DNA of 64,000 nucleotides from contig NZ_JAMRXH010000019.1 in the NCBI RefSeq assembly GCF_023740735.1, positions 1 to 64,000 on the forward strand, read 5' to 3'. The stretch is from Nocardia sp. CDC159. Its GTDB lineage: Bacteria; Actinomycetota; Actinomycetes; Mycobacteriales; Mycobacteriaceae. The stretch's first letter is position 1, and every line of letters starts with the position of its first letter. The translations under genes and the position numbers were made by a program. Under the pieces are notes generated by a model that was not told where the DNA came from, ran no database searches, and saw only the letters and a list, made by a program, of their open reading frames with translations. Below, piece after piece: positions 57,825-64,000 of the stretch.

Positions 57825-58847
57825 TTACGTGGCGAGTGCTCGCAGTGTTTCCAGGTCGCCGTGGAGTTTGTCGACCAGCTCCCGAATCGCGGCCGCCAAC
57901 CCGGCTGCCTGATCGCTCATATGTTGTAGTTGCCCGGCCGCGAGCTCGTTCGCCACGGAGCTGGTCATCAGCTCGGCCAACTCGTCGTCCATGTCCAAGG
58001 CCTGCCGGGCGAGCCCGGCGTTGCGGAGTTCGGCATCGAGTTGTGCGAGATGGGAGGCGAACTCCGCCAATGCCGCGACTCGCCGACACAACGTCGCCCA
58101 TACCACGTCGAGCTGGCGACGGGCGGCATCCTGTGCTGAGCGGGCCAGTTCGGCGGTGGTCGAGGTCCCGGTCGGTTCGGACCGCAGCTTGACCGACATG
58201 GTCTGGAGCCGGGCCGCGTGAGATGCGATCTGGATGACTTCTTCGCGTACATCGAACCGCGCCCGATGCGGTTGCAGATACCGGCTCGACCACGCCGGAC
58301 TCGCGCCGATCGCCGTCCCCAGATGCGCTGCCACCGAGACGAGTTCGGGGATGGTCCCGGGAGCCTTGCCTGCCAGCAGCAACTCTCTCGCCGCCGCCCG
58401 GCTCACGATCGGCACCCGATGGGTGGCGGCGTGGATCAGCTCGATTTCGGAGTCGCCGAGACGCAATGGATCCCAGGAGCGTATGCGGCGTGCGAGCGCG
58501 AGCATCGCGACTACCGGAGGGACCGATAGCGCCAGAGCGGCCGCCATCACCGGCCCCGGACCCAGCTGCTGGACGCTTCCCGCCACGCTCGTACCGAAGA
58601 AGATTCCGCCTCCGACAAGCGGCGATGCCCACCACAAGGCCGTTGCCAGTATCGTCCGAGCCGGGCCGGCGGGAACATCGTCCGCCGATTGCAGCGCCCC
58701 GAATTCCTCGCCGGGCCCCGGCACCGGATCGGGGTATCCGGCCTGGGTGCGAGCAGTGAGCTTTGCCCGCAGTGGCGACGGCAGTGACCGAAAGTCGATG
58801 TACGACAGGCAGTGGTCGTCGATATGAAGATCCGTCACATCAATCAC
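57825..58847 (-). CDS. two-pass membrane protein with helical C-terminal domain, 340 aa
   Basis: Start ATG at 58847 (minus). Two hydrophobic segments lie at about residues 66-88 (ILATALWWASPLVGGGIFFG) and 99-118 (VMAAALALSVPPVVAMLALA). The rest, to residue 340, is soluble and helical with coiled-coil features. Family not recognised. It lies beside the integrase remnant. Confidence 0.7.
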   Translation of the reverse strand: MIDVTDLHIDDHCLSYIDFRSLPSPLRAKLTARTQAGYPDPVPGPGEEFGALQSADDVPAGPARTILATALWWASPLVGGGIFFGTSVAGSVQQLGPGPVMAAALALSVPPVVAMLALARRIRSWDPLRLGDSEIELIHAATHRVPIVSRAAARELLLAGKAPGTIPELVSVAAHLGTAIGASPAWSSRYLQPHRARFDVREEVIQIASHAARLQTMSVKLRSEPTGTSTTAELARSAQDAARRQLDVVWATLCRRVAALAEFASHLAQLDAELRNAGLARQALDMDDELAELMTSSVANELAAGQLQHMSDQAAGLAAAIRELVDKLHGDLETLRALAT

Positions 58848-59113
58848 TAGGCCACAGGTCGCCGTCTACGGGCATCAAGGTGCACGAAGGTTCCTCCGGA
58901 GCGAGATCGGATGCATGATCCCCCAGCAACAACCGATCTGTCCATTTCTGTACAAGACTGACCCCATCCTGATGAGCGCTCGGTGAACACGCATCGGCGC
59001 GATGCATCAGTCAGGACCAAGCTTCCCTCCACCAATCGTCCAGCGCTGAAGCTGATCCGGAACTCGGCTACAGTGCCACTGGTCGTCGCAGTCAAGTCCC
59101 GGAAGATGAAGAA

Positions 59114-59344
59114 GTGCCGTCGGATTCACCTTGCCCCCCAGATGAGTTGCCGAAGATCGGGACCATTGACCGATTGGAGGGTATAAGGCGGACGATCTGG
59201 CTCAGTGCCGTGCTCGTCGCGGCCGCGATCATTGCTCACGGCGTGTTGACATGGCAGCCCTGGGCGAAACCCATCGAAGAGCGGGTGGGAAACCGCATGT
59301 CCCCCTGTGTGATCTATAAGAACTCGGTGACCTGCAACCAGTAG
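59114..59344 (+). CDS. small membrane protein, 76 aa
   Basis: GTG at 59114 gives a 76-residue product with one transmembrane segment (TIWLSAVLVAAAIIAHGVLT) and a short exported tail ending SPCVIYKNSVTCNQ with two Cys. Ribosome site GAAGAAG is weak. Family unknown. The gap 58848-59113 upstream has nothing else convincing. Confidence 0.6.
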   Translation: MPSDSPCPPDELPKIGTIDRLEGIRRTIWLSAVLVAAAIIAHGVLTWQPWAKPIEERVGNRMSPCVIYKNSVTCNQ

Positions 59345-59452
59345 CGGCGCTGGGCAGTGACCACCGCCCACGTCGCTCGTTGCCGCCCGCGCCTGCTCCA
59401 TGACGGGCGCGTTGCCGCATTTGCCGTGGCCGGGTGAGTCGCTACGCCTCGC

Positions 59453-60172
59453 CTACATTGGCGTGATCGCCCGGACGATGAGCATGCGCTGTGGGCTGGG
59501 GCAGATCAGGCCGTCCCAGGGTAGCCACAAGGACTCGGTGTTGTCGGGCGGGTAGACGCGCAGTGTGTTGGTGCGCAGGGCGGCGCACTCGTTGACCTGC
59601 TTGGGGTAGGTGATGAACTCGAATTGTGCTGCTCCGCCCGGTGCGAGGGTGACCGGGGCAGGTTTGGGCGCCTGCGGGCCCTGGTCCCGAACGGCGGGCT
59701 CGCCCACCGGCTCACCGATGGGGTCGTTGGTTTGCGAGACGCCCGGGAATCCTTGCAGGACACAGGTTCGTGAGCTGGAGTTGACGAACTTCAGGAACCA
59801 GGTCCCGCCCACCGGGCCGCCCCTTCCGGGATCCAGGGTGAGTTGGGCGGTCACGCATTTGGGGGGTGTGGTGTCGGCGGGAGGGTTCGGGCGTGCGGCG
59901 GGGGTTGCTGGCGCGGGCGCTGCGGGGGGTGCGGGCGCGGGTGGGGCGGGGGTGCCGGGCGCGGGTGCAACGCTGGGTTTGGGAGCGCTGCCGCCGGGTT
60001 CGCTCGCGTGCCCTGGTTGGGTGGGCTGTCCGGTGGGTGCCGGTGGCTGCGGGGCTTGGGTCGCCGGGGTGGCTGTGGGCGTCGGCGCGGGTGTGGAGGT
60101 CGAGCCGCAACCGCTGACGGTGATCGCGATGCCCGCCGCTAAGCCGGCGACGATCAGTGACTTGATCCGCAT
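59453..60172 (-). CDS. DUF4232 lipoprotein, 239 aa
   Basis: ATG at 60172 (minus, MRIKSLIVAG) is preferred over the upstream in-frame ATG. The lipobox is ITVSGCGS. A Pro/Ala/Thr-rich linker covers residues about 25-105, then a DUF4232 domain with conserved Cys (RTCVLQGFPGVSQTND; NECAALRTNTLRVYPPDN; LICPSPQ). DUF4232 proteins are cell-envelope lipoproteins of actinomycetes; function unknown. Confidence 0.85.
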   Translation of the reverse strand: MRIKSLIVAGLAAGIAITVSGCGSTSTPAPTPTATPATQAPQPPAPTGQPTQPGHASEPGGSAPKPSVAPAPGTPAPPAPAPPAAPAPATPAARPNPPADTTPPKCVTAQLTLDPGRGGPVGGTWFLKFVNSSSRTCVLQGFPGVSQTNDPIGEPVGEPAVRDQGPQAPKPAPVTLAPGGAAQFEFITYPKQVNECAALRTNTLRVYPPDNTESLWLPWDGLICPSPQRMLIVRAITPM

Positions 60173-60725
60173 GAGGTCCCCCTCGAGTTCGGTACTGCAA
60201 CCGTTCGTGTACAAGCTGCACATCGAGCCGTGTGAGCCCTTGTTACGTCATGTGTCGGTGAGGATCTGGGTAATCGGCTGCAAGGCCAATGCGGTTCGCC
60301 GTGGCTGCGCCCAAAACTCCCTGCTCCCGGCATCTTCGGGCAAAGCGTTGACAGCAGGCGGCGGGGCCCGCGCCCTAGGAAGTGGGGGCGGTGAGAAGCG
60401 GCCAAGCCGAGATGGCGGGCGGAACGTGAAGTCTGCTCGCGGTCGAATTGCCGTCGACACTTGATGATCGATCATGTCGCCGCTGTTCCGATCCACCTCC
60501 GCCGTCAACGTGCTCGCCAATCATCTGCTCGAGCATCGCCTGCTTGCTCCCGCTCGGATCGTGATCACCGTTGGTGGAGATTTCAAGCGCAACATGGGCT
60601 TTGCCGGGGGTAATCAGCTTCGCTAGCTTGAAAATCGTCGACAGAGAAATGTGCAGCGACGCTTGATGATTCCGTATGCCGTGGTCGGTTCGGTGACGAA
60701 GGTGGTTGCCGGTTGGTGTGGCGGC
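60173..60725. other. 553-base gap without a convincing gene
   Basis: No gene is supported between the DUF4232 gene start and the EspG stop. A minus-strand stretch near 60540-60640 reads in part like protein (IFKLAKLITPGKAHVALEIS), but it has no good start and no recognised family, so it may be an eroded gene. No tRNA or clear terminator was seen. Confidence 0.4.
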
Positions 60726-61442
60726 TCAGTCGGTGGGGACGGGTTGGGACAGGCGGGTGATCTCCCGGTGGAGGCGGTCCGGGGAGCAGGGTTCGATGTG
60801 TAGGTCGTTGTGCTGCTGGTAGTAGAGGTAGCGACCGTCGTTTTCGATGTCGATCCAGCTCAGGTAGCGCGGGGGGTGGGGGCGGGAGGTGTGCAGGGCC
60901 TGGCGGGCCTCGAGGTGGCCGATGGCGGTGCGGGGGAGTTGCAGGAGGCGGCGCATGCGGTCGGTGACCGTTTCCCTTGTGCCGGTCCAGGATTCGAGGT
61001 CCAGTTGGATGCGGTCGAAACTTTCGACCATGGCCGGGTAGCGGCCCGCGGGGGTGCTGCCGAGCACGGCGAGGAAGACCTTGGGGACGATGGCGGGGGA
61101 GCCGACCTCGATGACGACGTTGCCGCCGACCTCGTCCCGCGGCCCGGGGCGCTGGACCAGCGTCACGCCGACGGTGGTGTCGATCGCCGCGTAGACCCGG
61201 ACCGGCCGCTTGCGACTGCCCGTAATGGACAGGGCCACATCGGGATTCGCCGCCACCCGCAAAACGGCCGACAGATCCGGATCGCCGCCCCTGGGCAGCC
61301 GATCATCCAACTCCCGGGCGAGCCGCTCGGCCTCGCTCTGCCAGGCCGTCGACGAGTACAGGCTCAGTGGGAACGGATACCGATCCCTATCGGTCTCCTT
61401 CCAGACATGCATGAACTCGTCGGGAGTGAACTCCCATTTCAC
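60726..61442 (-). CDS. EspG-family ESX secretion-associated chaperone, 238 aa
   Basis: Start ATG at 61442 (minus) overlaps the PPE-like stop by four bases. The fold pattern fits EspG: MKWEFTPDEFMHVWKETDRD at the start, SITGSRKRPVRVYAAIDTTV in the centre, MRRLLQLPRTAIGHLEARQA and the final WIDIENDGRYLYYQQHNDLH. EspG proteins bind PE/PPE pairs in the cytosol and deliver them to the type VII secretion system. The adjacent PPE-like gene is the likely client. Confidence 0.85.
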   Translation of the reverse strand: MKWEFTPDEFMHVWKETDRDRYPFPLSLYSSTAWQSEAERLARELDDRLPRGGDPDLSAVLRVAANPDVALSITGSRKRPVRVYAAIDTTVGVTLVQRPGPRDEVGGNVVIEVGSPAIVPKVFLAVLGSTPAGRYPAMVESFDRIQLDLESWTGTRETVTDRMRRLLQLPRTAIGHLEARQALHTSRPHPPRYLSWIDIENDGRYLYYQQHNDLHIEPCSPDRLHREITRLSQPVPTD

Positions 61443-62833
61443 TGCCGTCGTTCCTCACCATTCTCCGGCTGCGTCTGGGCCGCGGGAATATCCGCACCGA
61501 TGGCCTGCGGAACCGTGCGCTCGCGCAGACCGAACAGCTCTTCCTCACGGTCCATGATCAGATAGTCGGGCGTCTTACGCTCCGACTCGTCGTCCTCACC
61601 CTTCCGCGCCCCCGCCCCGGGCATGCCCATCCCCGGCATCCCCGAGAGCCCAGCCCCGGCCCGTCCCGCGGCCGCCGCCGCGGCGGCGGGATTCCCGCCG
61701 CCCGGCACTCCGGCACCCGGCATCCCCGACGCGCCCCGCCCCGGACCACCGCCCGACCCGAAACCGCCGCCGCCCCCACCGAAACCACCACGGCCCCCGG
61801 CAGACCCACCGGATCGCGATCCCGGCCCACCACCGACACCCGCCGCGGTGGTAGCGGTATCCGCCCCCACCGGTCGAGTGCTGGCATTCGATCCGCCACC
61901 GCTGGAATTCGAAGCCCCTTGGCCGCCAGCGGAATCCGAGCCCTGCGCCGAACTCGGCGAGACACTGGCGGGGTCGGTCTGCTGCTGGCCTTCGGTGTTC
62001 GAGGGGTCGTTCGGATTACCGGACTGGCCGCCGGTACCGTCGCCCGCGCCGAGTCCGCCTGTGCCGCTGTTGGTTCCGCCTGTGCCGCCGTTGGTTCCGG
62101 GCCAGTTGGTGGTGCCGGGGGCGTTGTCACCGGGAGAGTCGACTGGGACGAAGGTCGGGACGTTCTCTCCCGCAGGGCGGTAGGTGGGGTTATACAACGT
62201 TTCCATGGCGAGGATGGCGGCCCGGCGTGCACTGTCTGCGGATCTGCCGCCGCTGTATACCTGGGCGGGTGCCTCGGCTCCTAGCAGGACAAGCGCCGCT
62301 GACATACCTGGCTGAGGATCCTCTTTCACGGGCGGCGGCACGCTGGCCCTTACTGCCTCGGCACCGTACCCTGCGGCGTGAATTCGAGCCCCGACGGTCT
62401 GCATGACCTCCTGCACATTGGTGCCCTGCTGGACGAACTTGCGCGCAGCATCACTCGCGGCGTTGGCGAACTGGCCTTGAAATCCGTCCGAGAGTGCCTT
62501 CTGAATGGACAGATTCAAGCCGAACAGCGCGCCACCGAGGGCGGCCGACATCTCGAGCCACTTCTTGGCCTGGGAGTGCATCGCCGTCGGACTCATGGTG
62601 TTCTGGACCGTGTCGTAGATCTTCTGGTGGGTCATGTCGACGCCGTCCCACTTCTCGAGATCCTTGATGTAGGTGGGATCTGTGCTCGAGTGTTGAAGAC
62701 CGCGCTGAACTGCTTCCGCGCCCTGCTGACTCTTGGCGGCCTTCTGATGGTCGATCGCTGCGCCGGGGCCTACTGGCAAAGTCAGTGCGAGCGCTGCTAG
62801 CGGATCGGTAGCGGGATTGTCCTCATTGGCCAC
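61439..62833 (-). CDS. PPE-like type VII secretion substrate, 464 aa
   Basis: Start ATG at 62833 (minus). Residues about 50-170 are helical (WDGVDMTHQKIYDTVQNTMS; AKKWLEMSAALGGALFGLNL). The next 230 are Gly/Ser/Asn-rich and probably disordered (GFGGGGGGFGSGGGPGRGAS). The conserved C-terminal tail is TPDYLIMDREEELFGLRERT. This matches Nocardia-type PPE-domain proteins. It overlaps the EspG gene. Confidence 0.82.
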   Translation of the reverse strand: MANEDNPATDPLAALALTLPVGPGAAIDHQKAAKSQQGAEAVQRGLQHSSTDPTYIKDLEKWDGVDMTHQKIYDTVQNTMSPTAMHSQAKKWLEMSAALGGALFGLNLSIQKALSDGFQGQFANAASDAARKFVQQGTNVQEVMQTVGARIHAAGYGAEAVRASVPPPVKEDPQPGMSAALVLLGAEAPAQVYSGGRSADSARRAAILAMETLYNPTYRPAGENVPTFVPVDSPGDNAPGTTNWPGTNGGTGGTNSGTGGLGAGDGTGGQSGNPNDPSNTEGQQQTDPASVSPSSAQGSDSAGGQGASNSSGGGSNASTRPVGADTATTAAGVGGGPGSRSGGSAGGRGGFGGGGGGFGSGGGPGRGASGMPGAGVPGGGNPAAAAAAAGRAGAGLSGMPGMGMPGAGARKGEDDESERKTPDYLIMDREEELFGLRERTVPQAIGADIPAAQTQPENGEERRQ

Positions 62834-62835
62834 GG

Positions 62836-63471
62836 TCAGTTGTCCTTCCCTATGGACGGCTCGATGGCTGTAGCGGTTTCGAGGAGACCGTCACAAGGTT
62901 TCGCAAGTTCGCCGCGACCGCTGAGGGTCAGGGTCACCCCGACGTCTACGAACCCAGCCTTCGTTCGTAGATGAATATCGCAACCGATCGGAAGGCCAGG
63001 GTCCCGAACCCACATCGCCTCCCGGCCATTGATGGTGATCGGTTCGCTCCATGAGCTGTTCTTCTTAAGGTCCTCTTCCCAGCTCACGTTTCCCGAAAGG
63101 ACGGAAAGGGTGCGTTGCTTGGAGGAAAAGTTGCAGATCAAGAACGTATCTTCGGCGATCTGATCGCCGCCGCGTGTGCGGCTCTGCGGGTCGTAGCCAG
63201 CCTTGGCGATTGCGTCCTCCGGTATCCACGTACAGGGATCGAAGACCACTTGTGGCCTTCTGGACGTGATAAACCGACTGGGTTGCGTCGGGGGTTGAAG
63301 ACTGGGTGCCGTCAGGGTGGGGCGGGACTGCGCTGCGGAGGTTGAGGGGGTGCTCGGCTCGGACGATCCCGTGGTTGGGCCAGGGTCGTTGCCTTGGTTC
63401 GACGAGCACGCAGCTGTGAAGGCGGCGGTCAGTAGAAGCGGCAGACACCACCTGTACCTCGAACGCTTCAT
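62836..63471 (-). CDS. DUF3558 lipoprotein, 211 aa
   Basis: Start ATG at 63471 (minus) overlaps the ESX-like stop. The lipobox is LTAAFTAACSSN. DUF3558 features are FDPCTWIPEDAIAKAGYDPQ, Cys in LICNFSSKQRTLSVLSGN, and GCDIHLRTKAGFVDVGVTLT. DUF3558 lipoproteins commonly sit with PPE/ESX genes in mycolic-acid bacteria. Cell-surface, function unknown. Confidence 0.85.
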   Translation of the reverse strand: MKRSRYRWCLPLLLTAAFTAACSSNQGNDPGPTTGSSEPSTPSTSAAQSRPTLTAPSLQPPTQPSRFITSRRPQVVFDPCTWIPEDAIAKAGYDPQSRTRGGDQIAEDTFLICNFSSKQRTLSVLSGNVSWEEDLKKNSSWSEPITINGREAMWVRDPGLPIGCDIHLRTKAGFVDVGVTLTLSGRGELAKPCDGLLETATAIEPSIGKDN

Positions 63472-63836
63472 CCCTTCAGCCCCGCTGACGCCACATTGAT
63501 CGCCCGGGTATTCATCGCTTCCGCCTCCTCGAACAAGTCGCCTGCTCGTAGGTACGCAGCCGCCATCCGTAGCGCGGCTTCCTGCATGCCGGTGAGGGCT
63601 GCGGTTAGTTCGCGGCCCTTTTTGCTGAACCCATTCTGTAGCTCTATCGACGACTCGAACTCACCGAATCCGGTCAGCCTCTGAAGAGTTGCGGAGCTCA
63701 GGACATGTGGATCCAGCGACTCCGCGAACCGCTTGAAGATATCCGCGCACTTCTGCGCCGCCCCCTGCTCCATCTTGAAGGTGCCGTCCACGGCCTGCTG
63801 GTACAGCGCGTTCGCAGTCGATTGGCCCACGTCCAT
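63468..63836 (-). CDS. ESX/WXG100-related small helical protein, 122 aa
   Basis: Start ATG at 63836 (minus) with GGGAGGGAC. The helical protein (CADIFKRFAESLDPHVLSSA; LTAALTGMQEAALRMAAAYL) begins the leftward four-gene unit. Size, helical hairpin pattern and genome context suggest a WXG100-like type VII substrate or partner of the PPE-like protein, but no strict WXG motif is present. Confidence 0.7.
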   Translation of the reverse strand: MDVGQSTANALYQQAVDGTFKMEQGAAQKCADIFKRFAESLDPHVLSSATLQRLTGFGEFESSIELQNGFSKKGRELTAALTGMQEAALRMAAAYLRAGDLFEEAEAMNTRAINVASAGLKG

Positions 63837-63977
63837 CGAGCCGTCCCTCCCTTCGTGCGCTCAGATCCACTTACCTTACTGGACGCTGTGGGACCCAGGG
63901 TGGTTCCCCTTCGGGTTCAGATTGCTGTGGAAAGTGCTCGGAGGGTGAGAACTTTCCTGGGGTTATATGGGGATTGA

Positions 63978-64000
63978 ATGAATCTGCTCGATGGCGGGGA
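63978..64000 (+). CDS. possible start of a rightward gene at the window edge
   Basis: ATG at 63978 opens a frame (MNLLDGG) that runs off the window. A TTATAT -10-like box (about 63963-63968) lies ten bases upstream. There is no good ribosome site, so leaderless initiation is possible. Only seven codons are visible. Confidence 0.3.

Noticed and set aside
57427..58635. 402-codon minus-strand frame overlapping the integrase remnant
   Set aside because: Frame differs from that of the integrase motifs and of the membrane-protein gene at 57825-58847; shadow ORF.
60224..60720. Possible gene on the minus strand in the gap before EspG
   Set aside because: Part of it resembles protein, but there is no credible start, no length and no family; described as empty.
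1..64000. CRISPR arrays, tRNA or rRNA genes, complete insertion sequences
   Set aside because: No regularly spaced repeats, cloverleaf-like sequence or transposase were recognised by eye; the only recombinase trace is the fragment at 57542-57730.

Overview
The window looks like chromosome of a high-GC mycolic-acid actinomycete, most likely Nocardia (Rhodococcus is the main alternative). Support comes from an EspG / PPE-like / DUF3558 / ESX-type cluster at the right end, the mycobacterial-type lpqS-cysK2-MFS locus, an MpaB oxygenase with its own TetR regulator, and the trpS-yhjD neighbourhood. The genus is an inference from gene content, not from a marker gene.

About 1-31.1 kb is most of the late half of a siphovirus-type prophage, read rightward. 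It starts with small early or middle genes (1-4.97 kb, many under 100 codons and joined by ATGA/GTGA overlaps), including a zinc-finger/HTH protein and an HNH nuclease. It continues in canonical order: small and large terminase (the large one split into two frames), portal, MuF-type protein, scaffold, decoration protein, major capsid, five head-tail connector genes, major tail protein, tail-assembly chaperones with an apparent -1 frameshift, a 1521-residue tape measure carrying an NlpC/P60 domain, and baseplate proteins. The lysis block follows (three-module endolysin, two holin-like proteins), then more tail-tip or fibre genes ending with an SGNH-hydrolase fibre. No integrase lies in this part, so the left prophage end is outside the window.

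About 31.1-37.4 kb is a mostly leftward accessory block. It has two lipoproteins, a secreted protein and a run of five overlapping small genes. A divergent XRE/TPR regulator with a triple GTGACAGT repeat in front of it, and a flavoprotein, face the other way. A leftward zinc-ribbon gene closes the block; its start codon sits inside a perfect actinobacterial LexA box (37367-37382). The prophage/chromosome junction is probably near here, just upstream of xth.

About 37.4-64 kb is ordinary chromosome: xth; a barnase-like secreted RNase with its barstar; a TetR regulator divergent from MpaB with two tandem operator copies; trpS; a YihY/YhjD membrane protein flanked by two paralogous secreted proteins; an Old-Yellow-Enzyme reductase; a DAAO-like oxidase; the lpqS-like/cysK2/MFS/second PLP-enzyme operon behind a clear promoter; several secreted proteins; PhzF, QueA-like, SDR, methyltransferase and VOC proteins; a decayed mobile-element scar (DUF6461 fragment and integrase C-terminus); and finally the leftward type VII secretion-associated cluster.

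The observations I rate highest are these: the endolysin whose two internal domain boundaries each carry an in-frame Shine-Dalgarno and start codon; the LexA box at the island edge; the frame-split terminase; the iterated operator of the XRE regulator; and the tandem operator between the TetR gene and MpaB.
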